Counted from the first letter of the stretch, positions 9,356 to 18,278 are shown. The stretch is DNA of 64,000 nucleotides from Rhizobium grahamii (GCF_009498215.1 NZ_CP043498.1:3019501-3083500); one strand, 5' to 3'. Numbers and translations are program-made. The notes: generated by a model from the sequence alone, not told the origin.

Positions 9356-10105
9356 ATGATGACCGAAGCGGCGAAGACCACAATCGACCAGAGCGAAGTG
9401 GACCGCTTCTCGGCCATGGCTGCGGAATGGTGGAGCCCGACGGGCAAGTTCAAGCCGCTCCATAAGTTCAACCCGGTGCGGCTGGCCTACATCCGAGACA
9501 AGGCGGCTGAGAATTTCGGCCGCGACGTGCGCAGCGCACGACCACTCGAAGGGCTAAGGGTTCTCGATATCGGCTGCGGCGGCGGCCTTCTCTCAGAACC
9601 GGTCGCCCGCATGGGAGCGTCGGTCGTCGGTGCCGATCCGTCCGAGAAGAACATCGGCATTGCTTCCACCCATGCCAAGGCATCCGGTGTTCCCGTCGAC
9701 TACCGCGCCGTTACGGCAGAGCAGCTTGCCGAAGCCGGCGAAACATTCGATATCGTCCTGAACATGGAGGTCGTCGAGCACGTTGCTGATGTCGACCTGT
9801 TCATGACCACCTGCGCGCGGATGGTGCGACCCGGCGGACTGATGTTCGTCGCCACCATCAACCGGACCATGAAGGCTGCGGCGTTGGCGATCTTTGCTGC
9901 GGAAAATATCCTGCGCTGGCTGCCGCGCGGCACCCATCAGTATGAAAAGCTCGTCCGTCCGGAAGAGCTTGAAAAGCCGATGACGGAAAGCGGTCTCACG
10001 GTCATCGAGCGGACCGGCGTGTTCTTCAACCCGCTGGCCAACCAGTGGAACCTCTCGAAGGACATGGACGTCAACTACATGATGCTGGCCAAGCGCGAGG
10101 CGTGA
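9356..10105 (+). CDS. ubiG: Ubiquinone biosynthesis O-methyltransferase UbiG
   Basis: UbiG performs both O-methylations of ubiquinone synthesis with SAM. The protein has 249 residues from the ATG at 9356; an ATG at 9359 is equally possible. I chose this region because AAGGAG lies directly upstream; the longer frame from 9284 has no ribosome site. Visible marks are [19 protein letters not shown] at the N-terminus, SAM motif [14 protein letters not shown], the UbiG segment NMEVVEHV, and the C-terminal [16 protein letters not shown]. The gene is divergent from the FecR-domain gene. Confidence 0.96.
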   Translation: MMTEAAKTTIDQSEVDRFSAMAAEWWSPTGKFKPLHKFNPVRLAYIRDKAAENFGRDVRSARPLEGLRVLDIGCGGGLLSEPVARMGASVVGADPSEKNIGIASTHAKASGVPVDYRAVTAEQLAEAGETFDIVLNMEVVEHVADVDLFMTTCARMVRPGGLMFVATINRTMKAAALAIFAAENILRWLPRGTHQYEKLVRPEELEKPMTESGLTVIERTGVFFNPLANQWNLSKDMDVNYMMLAKREA

Positions 10106-10136
10106 AGGCGCTGACGACCACCCGCCGAGAATTGGG

Positions 10137-10718
10137 CTAGGGCTTCAAAGTTTTGACGTGGGCAAGGAGATCGCCTTGCGTCAGCGCGTTACGCGCCGCC
10201 AGTTCCTTGACCCGGCCGCGATCGATCTCGATCTCCATCCCATCTGGCCCGAACGCTGCCTTGAACGTAAAGGCCCGCGCACTCGGCCCGTGATCGGCCA
10301 GATGCTCGAAGCGCTCGACCGCCTCGGCCCAATCGGGCCGATGGTGAGGCCCGACCCACCAGAGAACGAGCGACGGCCATGATGGCTTGACGTTCCAGTT
10401 GCGCGCGTGCTTCAGCGCGTCGGCATGCACTCCATCATAGCTGAAAGCCATCAGCGCTTCGATATCGGCCCAGAGCGATAGGGATGATGGCGCGGTGTCG
10501 AAACCGCTGCCCTCGATGAAACGCGGAAAAACCTGCGGCCCCCAGCTTCGCACACCCGGCTCGCCGGCATAGCCGGAGCGGCCGATAAAGCCGCAAGCTC
10601 GCCGTGCCGCCTCGAAATTGGCGGGCTCGCGCAAGCGAAAGCCCTCGACAGCATCGCTCTCGAAAGGCGCCACGTGCAAACCGAAGTTATACATCGCAAG
10701 GCGCGCTTGAGAACTCAT
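10137..10718 (-). CDS. DUF3291 family protein
   Basis: A 193-residue soluble protein of the DUF3291 family, function unknown. The family pattern is seen in SLSLWADIEALMAFSYDGVH, then SLVLWWVGPHHRPDW and HGPSARAFTF, arranged as an antibiotic-monooxygenase-like dimeric fold. The C-terminus is unusually long, adding GMEIEIDRGRVKELAARNA after the conserved domain. It begins one base after the DUF1178 stop and so is the last gene of the comF-grxC-nitrilase-DUF1178 operon, which gives no direct hint of role. Confidence 0.85.
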   Translation of the reverse strand: MSSQARLAMYNFGLHVAPFESDAVEGFRLREPANFEAARRACGFIGRSGYAGEPGVRSWGPQVFPRFIEGSGFDTAPSSLSLWADIEALMAFSYDGVHADALKHARNWNVKPSWPSLVLWWVGPHHRPDWAEAVERFEHLADHGPSARAFTFKAAFGPDGMEIEIDRGRVKELAARNALTQGDLLAHVKTLKP

Positions 10719-10719
10719 C

Positions 10720-11148
10720 CTAGTGCACGTCGTCGGGCAAGACTGGAAGTGCCGCGATCTCGATACCCTCGTCTACCAGAGCCTGGGCTTCGTCGAGGGT
10801 CGTTTGGCCGATGATGGCGCGCGCGTCGGCTTCACCATAATGGATCTTTCGCGCTTCCTCGGGAAAGCCGGTACCGACATCCTCGGAATTGGCCTTGATG
10901 TTGCTGACGGCTTCTTTCAGCTTCTGGAACGCCTCGCGCTTGAGGGCATCCATCGCCAGCGTCTGGATCTCGTCCTTCTTGCGCGCCGTCGATACGGACG
11001 GCGCCATCAATAGCTTAGAAATTGAACCGGAGCCGCAAACGGGACAAGTCAGGAAGCCGGACTCGATCTGCCGATCGAAGTCGGCACTTTCGGAAAACCA
11101 GCCTTCGAACTCGTGGGCGTTTTCACAGTGAAGCGAATAACGGATCAA
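10720..11148 (-). CDS. DUF1178 family zinc-ribbon-like protein
   Basis: A 142-residue protein of family DUF1178, function unknown. It starts MIRYSLHCENAHEFEGWF and has Cys8 plus a CPVCGSGSISK motif at about 35-45, suggesting a small metal-binding ribbon. Next come a basic linker (STARKKDE) and a helical C-terminus with GTGFPEEARKIHYGEADAR. The start codon overlaps the nitrilase stop (ATGA), implying translational coupling. The nitrilase-DUF1178 adjacency is common in alphaproteobacteria, pointing to a shared but undefined process. Confidence 0.9.
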   Translation of the reverse strand: MIRYSLHCENAHEFEGWFSESADFDRQIESGFLTCPVCGSGSISKLLMAPSVSTARKKDEIQTLAMDALKREAFQKLKEAVSNIKANSEDVGTGFPEEARKIHYGEADARAIIGQTTLDEAQALVDEGIEIAALPVLPDDVH

Positions 11149-11999
11149 GCTGCAACGTCTCCGGCTGCGCCCACAACCTTCTCGATGGAGAACTCCCGAG
11201 CGTTCCGAAGGTTCGGAATTTTGTCGCGTGCAGCCTTCACTGCTGTTGTATCGATCTCGGCGAGGATGACGGCCTCCCCGGCCGGGCCGGCCGAGGCGAG
11301 TACCTTGCCCCAGGGATCGATGATCATGGAATGCCCGAAGGTCTCGCGACCGTCTTCATGAACGCCTGCCTGCGCTGCGGCTATTACGAACATGCCATTC
11401 TCGATGGCACGGGCACGCAACAGGATTTCCCAATGTGCCTCGCCGGTCTGCTTCGTGAAGGCGGCCGGAATCGTCATCACCTCGGCGCCGGCAACCGCCT
11501 GAGCGCGGAAGAGAGCGGGGAAGCGGACGTCGTAGCAGATCGCAAAGCCCATCTGCCCGAACGGAAGCGACAGAACCCGCGCCTCCGACCCTGGCTGATA
11601 GGCAGCGCTTTCGCGCCAGCTCTCGCCATTGTCGAGATCGACGTCGAACATGTGGATCTTGTCGTAGCGATTGAGGATGCGTCCGTCCGGTCCGAAAAGA
11701 TACCCTCGGTTTGCGAGCTTTCCGCCAGCAAGCAAGATAGCGGTCGAGCCCACATGCACGAAGATGCCGAGCTCTTTCGCCAGGGACGCTGCCGTTGCAA
11801 CGATGATATCGTTGGCCTCGTCCCGCTGCAGCAGCTTTGCAGCCGCACGATCACGCTGCAGCATTCCGGTCATTTCCGGGGTCTGCGCGTAGGTCGCCCC
11901 CCGGCCGGCGGCCTCCCGCACGAGCCGCGCCATCGCAGCGGCGTTCCTCTCGGGATCGACGCCGGAACACATCTGAATAGCAGCCGCCGTGAAGGTCAT
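11145..11999 (-). CDS. Carbon-nitrogen hydrolase, Nit1/Nit2-like amidase
   Basis: A 284-residue member of the nitrilase superfamily. The catalytic Glu is in QTPEMTG (about 40), the Lys in YDKIHMFDVDL (about 112), and the nucleophile Cys in FAICYDVRFPALFR (about 150). The closest functional group is Nit1/Nit2, which hydrolyses deaminated glutathione or omega-amides of 2-oxo acids. A GAGGCGA site precedes the ATG at 11999. It sits immediately downstream of grxC, so a glutathione-repair role (deaminated glutathione amidase) is an attractive inference, not shown by sequence. Confidence 0.9.
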   Translation of the reverse strand: MTFTAAAIQMCSGVDPERNAAAMARLVREAAGRGATYAQTPEMTGMLQRDRAAAKLLQRDEANDIIVATAASLAKELGIFVHVGSTAILLAGGKLANRGYLFGPDGRILNRYDKIHMFDVDLDNGESWRESAAYQPGSEARVLSLPFGQMGFAICYDVRFPALFRAQAVAGAEVMTIPAAFTKQTGEAHWEILLRARAIENGMFVIAAAQAGVHEDGRETFGHSMIIDPWGKVLASAGPAGEAVILAEIDTTAVKAARDKIPNLRNAREFSIEKVVGAAGDVAA

Positions 12000-12008
12000 C
12001 GTGTCGCC

Positions 12009-12266
12009 TCAGGCCGCGAGCAGCGGGTCGAGCTCGCCGGCGCGGTCGAGCGCGAAGAGATCGTCACACCCGCCGACATGCGTGTCTCCGATGAAAATCT
12101 GCGGAAAGGTCGAACGACCGTTCGACTTGCCGATCATCTCCTGCCGCAAGTCCGGGGAGAAGGTTGCATCATGCTCGACGAAGGAAACGCCCTTTTCCGT
12201 CAGCAGGGACTTCGCCCGGGAACAGAAGCCACAGGCCTGACGTGTATAAATCGTGACGGGTACCAT
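12009..12266 (-). CDS. grxC: Glutaredoxin 3 (GrxC type)
   Basis: A glutathione-dependent disulfide reductase of 85 residues. The start MVPVTIYTRQACGFCSRAK contains the active site, here CGFC (CPYC in the E. coli enzyme). TFPQIFIGDTHVGGCDDLFA supplies the cis-Pro and GSH-binding GGCDD. I chose the ATG at 12266 because CTGGAG lies 6 nt upstream and the length fits the family. A longer form starting at 12302 would overlap the comF stop by ATGA. It is the second gene of the comF operon. Confidence 0.93.
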   Translation of the reverse strand: MVPVTIYTRQACGFCSRAKSLLTEKGVSFVEHDATFSPDLRQEMIGKSNGRSTFPQIFIGDTHVGGCDDLFALDRAGELDPLLAA

Positions 12267-12298
12267 CGGGACTCCAGAAAGTTCCAGTAATCTAGGTG

Positions 12299-13045
12299 TC
12301 ATATAGTTTCTGAAAGGGCCCTTGCAAAGGTCAAAACCGTGATGTCTGCGGCCCCCTCCTTGCGCAACACCTTCGCTGCCGCGGCGACAGTCGCGCCCGT
12401 CGTGTAGACGTCGTCGACGAGAATCAGCCTCTTTCCGTAGACATCGCCCTCATGCCCGCGCATCAGAGCGAAGGCGCCGCGCACGTTGTCCTCGCGTGCC
12501 TTCGCGCCGAGCCCGACCTGCTGTCTGGTCCGCCGTGTACGAAGCAGCGTACCGGGCAGAAGCGGCCGATCCGATTGCGCCGAAAGATGACGGGCGAGTT
12601 CCGCCGCCTGGTTGAACTTGCGCGACAGCATGCGGGTACGGTGCAGGGGCACCGGCAGGATCGCGTCGCATTCAGCAATCGCCTCTCCGCCAGCCCTTCG
12701 CATCCATCCCGCCATCATCGGCGCAAGGTCGGTGCGGTCCCGGTATTTCAAGGCGTGTACAAGACGGCGCACCGCGTCATCGTGGAAGGCTGCCGACCGC
12801 AGCCTGTCGAAAGGAGGCGGATTGGCAATCGCAGCAGCGCTGACAATGCCCGGACCGAGATCGTGCGAGAAGGGAATGCCGAGGATCTCGCAATAGGGAC
12901 GCTCGATGAAGCGAATGGCGGACCAGCATTTCGGACAAACGCCGCGATGCCCGCCGGTCTCGACGCCGCAGACGGCGCAGCTCGGCGGATAGACAAGATC
13001 CGCGACAAAGGCCAGAGGACCGAGCAGTATCTGACGCAAACGCAC
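12299..13045 (-). CDS. comF: ComF family amidophosphoribosyltransferase-like protein
   Basis: ComF proteins have an N-terminal zinc ribbon and a C-terminal phosphoribosyltransferase fold and are linked to DNA uptake in some bacteria; their role elsewhere is unclear. The 248 residues show CAVCG...CPKC (about 22-42), ILPVPLHRTRMLSRKFNQA (about 130) and the PRPP-binding LILVDDVYTTGAT (about 210). The start is a GTG at 13045 with AAGGGGG 5 nt upstream; longer frames run into the divergent gene at 13144. First gene of a five-gene minus-strand operon. Confidence 0.88.
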   Translation of the reverse strand: MRLRQILLGPLAFVADLVYPPSCAVCGVETGGHRGVCPKCWSAIRFIERPYCEILGIPFSHDLGPGIVSAAAIANPPPFDRLRSAAFHDDAVRRLVHALKYRDRTDLAPMMAGWMRRAGGEAIAECDAILPVPLHRTRMLSRKFNQAAELARHLSAQSDRPLLPGTLLRTRRTRQQVGLGAKAREDNVRGAFALMRGHEGDVYGKRLILVDDVYTTGATVAAAAKVLRKEGAADITVLTFARALSETI

Positions 13046-13143
13046 GAAGCCCCCTTCTGCCGCATCGGCACGACAATAGCCGCTTTCGCGCTCGACGAAA
13101 ATCGCCTTGCCGTACAGCGCCGGCAGGACTAAGGACGTCGGCC

Positions 13144-14028
13144 ATGGAGATAATTTTCGACCCGGCGCAGATCGCAGCCAATCGACATCGCGCCCTGCGC
13201 AACGATGACCCGAAAGCAACCTTCCTGCTTGATATCGCGGCCGAGGAACTCGGCGAGCGCCTTGCCGTTGTCGAGCGCACGTTCGAACATGCCGTCGAGT
13301 TGCATGGCGCCAATGGCGCTGCCGCCCGCGCTGCCAAGGCGACCGGCAAGATCGGCAGCCTGACCCGGATCGAGGTCGAACCGGCACATCTCGACGCTTC
13401 CGATGCGTTTGTCGAAGCGCCGATCGAAATCGTTCCGCTGGAGCCGCAGTCCGCCAATCTGATCCTGGCGCCGCTCAGCCTGCATCTGACGAACGACACG
13501 CCCGGTGTCTTCGTCCAGATCCGCCGCGCCCTGCGTCCGGATGGCCTTTTCCTGGCCGCCATCCCCGGCGCCGGAACGCTGCAGGAACTGCGTGAGGTGC
13601 TGCTGGCGACCGAGGTCGAGATGACGGGCGGCGCAAGCCCGCGCGTCATCCCCTTTGCTGATGTGCGCGACGTCGGCGGACTGATGCAGCGCGCCGGCTT
13701 TGCCCTGCCGGTGATCGACGCCGAAACCTATACCGTCCGCTACGATTCCATCCTCCCGTTGATGCGCGATCTCAGGGCGATGGGCATGACCAATCCGCTC
13801 GCCGCACGCAGCCGCAAGCCGCTGACGCGGGCGTTTTTCATGAAGGCAGCGGAAATCTACGCGGAACGCTACGCCGATCCTGACGGGCGCATCCGGGCGA
13901 CGTTCTCGATCATTTACGTATCGGGATGGGCACCACACGAGAGCCAGCAGAAGCCGCTACGTCCGGGATCGGCCAAAGTGCGGCTTGCCGACGCCCTCAA
14001 GGTGCAGGAACACAAGCTGAAGCAGTAA
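13144..14028 (+). CDS. Methyltransferase-domain protein (NDUFAF5/BioC-like, degenerate SAM motif)
   Basis: A 294-residue protein with a class I methyltransferase fold. The expected glycine-rich motif I is altered to AVELHGANGAAAR near residue 50. Later parts are normal: SANLILAPLSLHLTND, RRALRPDGLFLAAIPGAGT and the C-terminal YVSGWAPHESQQKPLRPGSA typical of the alphaproteobacterial/mitochondrial NDUFAF5-like group. In mitochondria NDUFAF5 hydroxylates an arginine of complex I, so methylation may not be the activity here. It is divergent from comF and ends 9 bp before the convergent pilin gene. Confidence 0.85.
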   Translation: MEIIFDPAQIAANRHRALRNDDPKATFLLDIAAEELGERLAVVERTFEHAVELHGANGAAARAAKATGKIGSLTRIEVEPAHLDASDAFVEAPIEIVPLEPQSANLILAPLSLHLTNDTPGVFVQIRRALRPDGLFLAAIPGAGTLQELREVLLATEVEMTGGASPRVIPFADVRDVGGLMQRAGFALPVIDAETYTVRYDSILPLMRDLRAMGMTNPLAARSRKPLTRAFFMKAAEIYAERYADPDGRIRATFSIIYVSGWAPHESQQKPLRPGSAKVRLADALKVQEHKLKQ

Positions 14029-14037
14029 CCCGCTATC

Positions 14038-14208
14038 TCAGTTCGGCGGGGTGATGTGGTTGCTGACGCCGAGAAGGACATTGGAGAGGTTGCCGCCAAT
14101 CGCTTCGACGCCGGCGATGATGCTGACCGAGATCAATGCTGCGAGCAGACCGTATTCAATTGCAGTCGTGCCATTGATGTCCGCGAGAAATGCCTTCAAA
14201 ATTCGCAT
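14038..14208 (-). CDS. Flp/Fap-type IVb prepilin (56 aa)
   Basis: A 56-residue pilin precursor. The leader MRILKAFLADING is followed by the type IVb processing signal, Gly then TTAIEY with Glu at +5, and a hydrophobic segment GLLAALISVSIIAGVEAIG; the mature tail is NLSNVLLGVSNHITPPN. This is the form of Flp major pilins exported by Tad systems. AAGGTG lies 6 nt before the ATG at 14208. No cpa/tad genes are in this window, so it is either an orphan paralogue or uses a Tad machine encoded elsewhere. It is convergent with the methyltransferase gene. Confidence 0.9.
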   Translation of the reverse strand: MRILKAFLADINGTTAIEYGLLAALISVSIIAGVEAIGGNLSNVLLGVSNHITPPN

Positions 14209-14255
14209 GGTGCACCTTCGGCCGCGCCGCTAATATGAGCTTACAAATATCGGCC

Positions 14256-14573
14256 TCAGCAGCCCGCGCCGCTTCCGTACCCTTGAACCACACAGACCGA
14301 ACCGGGTGTCTCCTGAAGCACGCTTCGACGGATCGTATAACGCTTGCCGTTCTCGGTTTTCGGGATCGACCCCGTGGTGATCGAATCGAATTCCGAAGGT
14401 GCGCTTGCAAAGACGCTGGACTTCGACTTATCGGCCAGCATCGGCGTAAGGATCAGCGTCAGCGCGACAACTGCAGTGCCGAACAGCAAGGCAATATTCA
14501 GCACTCCGGTCTTGCGCGAGGCAGCCGAAGCCTGTTCCTTTTCTCGAACCGCTTTCCAGAAATCGTCGTCCAT
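14256..14573 (-). CDS. Small single-pass membrane protein, unknown function
   Basis: 105 residues, no recognised family. A charged cytoplasmic N-terminus (MDDDFWKAVREKEQASAASR) precedes one membrane helix (about 24-44, ALLFGTAVVALTLILTPML). A periplasmic-facing part rich in Ser/Thr follows and ends in SVCVVQGYGSGAGC with two cysteines that could pair. It lies directly upstream of the pilin gene on the same strand (47 bp gap), so co-expression is likely and a pilus accessory role is possible but unproven. Confidence 0.72.
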   Translation of the reverse strand: MDDDFWKAVREKEQASAASRKTGVLNIALLFGTAVVALTLILTPMLADKSKSSVFASAPSEFDSITTGSIPKTENGKRYTIRRSVLQETPGSVCVVQGYGSGAGC

Positions 14574-14696
14574 GCGTCAAGCCTTCTACACACACGCCAG
14601 TTGCTTGATTGAGGCCGATCTTTGGCAGAAGGTGTTAAACGATCTCTTAATATCCACACCCAAATTGGAACGGAGGGGATTAATATTCAGAAATGT

Positions 14697-15110
14697 CTAA
14701 AGTAGATCCTGCAGGACCGGGATCAGCGGCTCGTCGGCAGGCGGCATCGGGTAGTCGCGCAGTGCCTGCGGCTTCACCCATTTCAATGCCTGACCCTCCT
14801 TGCCATGCGGCACGCCTTCGTAGCGCCGGCAGATGTAGAGCGGCATCAGGAGATGGAATTTCTCGTAGGTATGGCTGGCAAAGCTCAGCGGCGCGAGGCA
14901 GGCGATTTTCGTCGTGATGCCGAGTTCTTCATGCAGTTCGCGCACCAATGTCTCTTCAGGCGTTTCGCCGGCTTCGACCTTGCCTCCGGGAAACTCCCAA
15001 AGGCCAGCGAGTGACTTTCCCTCCGGGCGCTGCGCCAGAAGGATGCGACCGTCGGCATCGATCAATGCGCATGCCACCACGAGCAGGATGTTGCGCGCCT
15101 CGCCGCTCAT
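14697..15110 (-). CDS. mutT: MutT-type Nudix hydrolase (8-oxo-dGTP diphosphatase)
   Basis: MutT removes oxidised 8-oxo-dGTP from the nucleotide pool. The 137 residues carry the full Nudix box, GKVEAGETPEETLVRELHEE followed by LGI, after AGLWEFPGG. The end, WVKPQALRDYPMPPADEPLI, matches MutT proteins. I chose the ATG at 15110 because it overlaps the stop of the upstream acetyltransferase gene (ATGA); a start at 15131 would extend it by seven residues. Last gene of the argJ-GNAT-mutT series. Confidence 0.93.
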   Translation of the reverse strand: MSGEARNILLVVACALIDADGRILLAQRPEGKSLAGLWEFPGGKVEAGETPEETLVRELHEELGITTKIACLAPLSFASHTYEKFHLLMPLYICRRYEGVPHGKEGQALKWVKPQALRDYPMPPADEPLIPVLQDLL

Positions 15111-15889
15111 CGCGCCATGTCCTTCCGCCAATAGGAATAGCGGTAAACTTCCTGAAAGCCGAGGCGCTCGTAGAGTCCAATCGCCGGGTCATTCGTCGCC
15201 TTGACCTGCAGCCAGGCGCTGCGGGCACTGCGCATGCGCGCCCAGCGCAAGGCCGAAGTCAGGATTTCGAGCCCCAGGCCTTCACGGCGGCGTTCGCTCG
15301 CCACCGAAAGCGACATGATGCCGGCAAGATCGTTATCCTGAACGCAAAGCACGGTCGCCAGCGGCCCGGTCTGCGCATCCTCGATCATGAAGAGCCCCGA
15401 TGGCGGCTTGATCGCATTGATGATCTCGGCCAGTGCCGGCTTCAGCTTGGCGGAAACGCCGTCGGTCGCAAGATTGGCATCGACGAAACGGCCAATGTCA
15501 TGCGTCGGCAGGTGGTCCAGCGTGTCCGGTAGTTCCGCATGAGCGAGATCGCAGGTCATCACCACGGTCTCGTCGAACGGCGTCCACTCCAGCGACTGAA
15601 CGAGGTCGATCAGAACAGGAGACGCAAGCGGGGTCTGGCGCAGCACGGCCGGTCGCCCATAGGCTTCGAACTTGCGGCCGGCTTTCGCAAGCCGGATCTC
15701 GACGTCGCGGTGATCCGAGGGATCGAGCGGCACGATCGAGTTCAGCCTGTTCGACGGATGTCCCGCCGTAAGACGCACCTGCCAGCTGCCGTCATACTGC
15801 ACCGACGATGCCGGCCACGCCCGGAAGCCAACGGCCTCAAGCCTTCGTACAAGCGGCAGGTTTGCCTTCTTGGGTAGTGTCTGGGTCAA
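15107..15889 (-). CDS. GNAT family N-acetyltransferase
   Basis: About 260 residues. The C-terminal half has the GNAT acetyl-CoA-binding region: AGIMSLSVASERRREGLGLE (motif A, about 190-210), then WLQVKATNDPAIGLYERLGF and EVYRYSYWRK (motif B). The N-terminal half is an extra, less conserved domain. The substrate is unknown. The start is uncertain: no ATG or GTG fits between argJ and the conserved part, so I used the TTG at 15889, which has GGAG 11 nt upstream and lies 7 bp after the argJ stop. The gene overlaps mutT by ATGA. Confidence 0.85.
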   Translation of the reverse strand: MTQTLPKKANLPLVRRLEAVGFRAWPASSVQYDGSWQVRLTAGHPSNRLNSIVPLDPSDHRDVEIRLAKAGRKFEAYGRPAVLRQTPLASPVLIDLVQSLEWTPFDETVVMTCDLAHAELPDTLDHLPTHDIGRFVDANLATDGVSAKLKPALAEIINAIKPPSGLFMIEDAQTGPLATVLCVQDNDLAGIMSLSVASERRREGLGLEILTSALRWARMRSARSAWLQVKATNDPAIGLYERLGFQEVYRYSYWRKDMAR

Positions 15890-15896
15890 TGAAAAA

Positions 15897-17138
15897 TCAG
15901 CTCCGGTAGTCACCGTTGATGGCGACATACTCTTTCGTGAGGTCGCACGTCCAGACAGTCGCGGTACCATTTCCGAGGCCGATCTCGACCTTCACGGGAA
16001 TGTCCTGCTGCTTCATCACGTTGCTGGCCGCCTCTTCGGAATAGCCGGCATCGCGCTCGCCGTTGACGGCAACGCGCACGTCGCCGAACCAGATGGCCAG
16101 GCGATCGCGATCGGCCATTTCGCCTGATTTGCCGACCGCCATGACGATACGACCCCAGTTCGCGTCCTCGCCGGCGGCGGCGGTCTTGACCAGCGGCGAA
16201 TTGGCGATCGAAAGGGCAATCGTCTTCGCGGCGGCGTCGCTTTCAGCGCCGGTCACCGTGATTTCGAGCATCTTGGTGGCGCCCTCGCCGTCACGGACGA
16301 CCTGCAGCGCCAGATCCTTGAGAAGGTCGTTGAGCGCGGCGCGGAACGAGCCAAGGCGCGCGTCGTCGCCATTCTCGATACGCACCTGACCGTCTTCGGC
16401 GGCCGCACCGGTCGCAAACAGCATCAGCGTGTCGGATGTCGAGGTATCGCTATCGACGGTCATCGAGTTGAACGTCGGATCAACGCCGGCGGAGAGGAGC
16501 GACTGCAGAGCAGCCGGGGCGATATCCGCGTCGGTCGCCACAAAGGAAAGCATCGTTGCCATGTCGGGCGCGATCATGCCGGCGCCCTTGGCGATCCCGT
16601 TGATCGTCACCCTCACGCCGCCGATCTCGGCGCTGCGGGTGGCGACCTTCGGATAGGTATCGGTCGTCATGATCGCCTTGGCGGCTTCGAACCAGAAATC
16701 GCCGGTCGCGTCCTTGTGCATCTGGTCGAGAACGCCGGAGAACTTCGTGGCATCAAGCGGCTCACCGATCACGCCGGTGGAAGCAAGATAAATCTCGTTC
16801 TCGCCGCAACCGACCGCCGCCGCAGCCGACTTCGCCGTCAGCGCGGTCGCTTCGCGGCCCTTCAGGCCGGTGAAGGCATTGGCGTTGCCGGAATTGACGA
16901 CAACGGCGCGTGCCGAACCGTGCGGCAGGTTCGCCCGGCAGAAATCGACGGGCGCGGAGGGGCACTTGGAACGGGTGAAAACGCCGGCGACAGCAGCCGG
17001 CTTATCGAACACCATCATCAGCACATCGGTGCGGTTCTTGTACTTGATCCCGGCGGAAGCCGTCGCCATCCGCACGCCGCGCAGAGCTGGCATGGAGGCA
17101 TAGGATTTCGGAGCGAGCGGAGAAACAGAACCGGACAT
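15897..17138 (-). CDS. argJ: Bifunctional glutamate N-acetyltransferase / N-acetylglutamate synthase
   Basis: ArgJ transfers acetyl from N-acetylornithine to glutamate, closing the acetyl cycle of arginine synthesis. The protein has 413 residues. It is made as a precursor that cuts itself before the Thr of MATMLSF (about residue 193, in [16 protein letters not shown]), giving alpha and beta chains. Also visible are [12 protein letters not shown] and STGVIGE. The C-terminus [11 protein letters not shown] is typical. The ATG at 17138 gives [13 protein letters not shown]. Together with argH at 45.8 kb, two arginine genes lie in the window. Confidence 0.96.
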   Translation of the reverse strand: MSGSVSPLAPKSYASMPALRGVRMATASAGIKYKNRTDVLMMVFDKPAAVAGVFTRSKCPSAPVDFCRANLPHGSARAVVVNSGNANAFTGLKGREATALTAKSAAAAVGCGENEIYLASTGVIGEPLDATKFSGVLDQMHKDATGDFWFEAAKAIMTTDTYPKVATRSAEIGGVRVTINGIAKGAGMIAPDMATMLSFVATDADIAPAALQSLLSAGVDPTFNSMTVDSDTSTSDTLMLFATGAAAEDGQVRIENGDDARLGSFRAALNDLLKDLALQVVRDGEGATKMLEITVTGAESDAAAKTIALSIANSPLVKTAAAGEDANWGRIVMAVGKSGEMADRDRLAIWFGDVRVAVNGERDAGYSEEAASNVMKQQDIPVKVEIGLGNGTATVWTCDLTKEYVAINGDYRS

Positions 17139-17227
17139 GGGCGATCGACCTGATGACTGAAGGAGATTTCCGGGGCGAAGTATAAGCCGGCTCGCGCTGC
17201 GGAAATACGACAATAGACGATAGTGAA

Positions 17228-17248
17228 GGGCCCGGCAGAACCGGGCCC
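17228..17248 (-). terminator. GC-rich hairpin after the parvulin gene
   Basis: A perfect 8-bp stem gggcccgg / ccgggccc with a 5-base loop starts about 11 bases after the stop of the parvulin gene on the minus strand. Only a short T-poor tail (TTCACTAT) follows, so it may be an attenuating or rho-assisted terminator more than a classic intrinsic one. Confidence 0.5.
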
Positions 17249-17259
17249 CGAGTTCGAGA

Positions 17260-18147
17260 TTACTGCTGCGGCTGCGCGGCCGGCGCATCGCCCGGCTGCG
17301 GCTGCTTGTTGGCATCCTCGTAGCCCTTGCGCAGCGCTTCGTCCGTGATGTCGATCTTGGACTTTTCCTTCGCTGCGGCGAGAAGCGCGAGGTACTTGTC
17401 GCGCATGACGAGCTGGCGAACCTGATCCTTGACCTGGTCATATGCCGGCGGAGCCGCGTCGCGCTTATCCTCGACCAGAATGACGTGGTAGCCGAAATCG
17501 GTCTTTACCGGGGTCTTCGAATAGCTGCCCTTCTCAAGCGCGAAGGCAGCGTCTTCGAATTCCTTGACCATGCGGCCCTTGGTGAAATAGCCGAGATCGC
17601 CACCGTCAGCCTTGTTCGGATCCGTCGACTTTTCCTTCGCGAGATCGGCGAAGTTCTTGCCGGCGTCGAGCTGCTTGATGATGTCCTTGGCTTCATCCTC
17701 GGTCTTCACCAGGATGTGGCGGGCGTGCACTTCTTCCTGCTTCGGGAGCGCTGCGACTTCCTTGTCGTAGCGTGCTTTCACCTCGGCGTCGGTCACCGTG
17801 TCAACGACATGCTTCTTGAAGTAGGCGTTGTGCAGCTCGCGATCGGCGAGGTACTGCATGCGCTTCTTGAACTCAGGAGTTTCATCGAGCTTCTCGGCGG
17901 CTGCATCCTTGGCAAGCAGCTTCACGTCGATGGCGGCCGAAAGGGCTGCGACCTTCTTCTGGTCTTCCGGGAGCTGAGCAAGCTGCGGATCGAGGTTGGC
18001 AACTGCCAGATCCAGATCGGACTGGTGGATCTCGACATCGCCGACCTTGGCAACGACGGCATCCGGCTTGTCTTCAGCGCGGACAGGCGCCTGGAACGCA
18101 ACAAACGTCGCGAACGCCAGCACGGCAATCTTGTTGTAGTTCAACAT
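17260..18147 (-). CDS. Periplasmic parvulin-type peptidyl-prolyl isomerase
   Basis: A 295-residue PpiC/SurA-like foldase. The signal peptide is [20 protein letters not shown], ending near PVRAED. A helical chaperone region follows (about 30-135, [18 protein letters not shown]), then the rotamase domain (about 140-230) with [14 protein letters not shown] and [14 protein letters not shown], and a C-terminal Gln/Pro tail. GAAGGG before the ATG at 18147 supports the start. It is divergent from secA, which fits an envelope/secretion theme. It cannot be a SurA with two rotamase domains, since only one is present. Confidence 0.93.
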   Translation of the reverse strand: MLNYNKIAVLAFATFVAFQAPVRAEDKPDAVVAKVGDVEIHQSDLDLAVANLDPQLAQLPEDQKKVAALSAAIDVKLLAKDAAAEKLDETPEFKKRMQYLADRELHNAYFKKHVVDTVTDAEVKARYDKEVAALPKQEEVHARHILVKTEDEAKDIIKQLDAGKNFADLAKEKSTDPNKADGGDLGYFTKGRMVKEFEDAAFALEKGSYSKTPVKTDFGYHVILVEDKRDAAPPAYDQVKDQVRQLVMRDKYLALLAAAKEKSKIDITDEALRKGYEDANKQPQPGDAPAAQPQQ

Positions 18148-18249
18148 CAAATAACCCTTCACAGTTAAACCACCGGCTTCAACTTCGTGAATCCAGCCTG
18201 AAACAGCCATCAACACCGGATTGTGGCCTTTCTATATCGCCCAAATCCG

Positions 18250-18278
18250 TTGACATCATTCGACCCCCCTCTTATCTG
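18250..18278 (+). promoter_or_regulatory. Candidate sigma-70 type promoter for secA
   Basis: TTGACA at 18250-18255 is followed after 17 bases by TATCTG at 18273-18278, a near-consensus housekeeping promoter. It lies 116 bp upstream of the secA start, in the divergent region shared with the parvulin gene. Confidence 0.5.
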
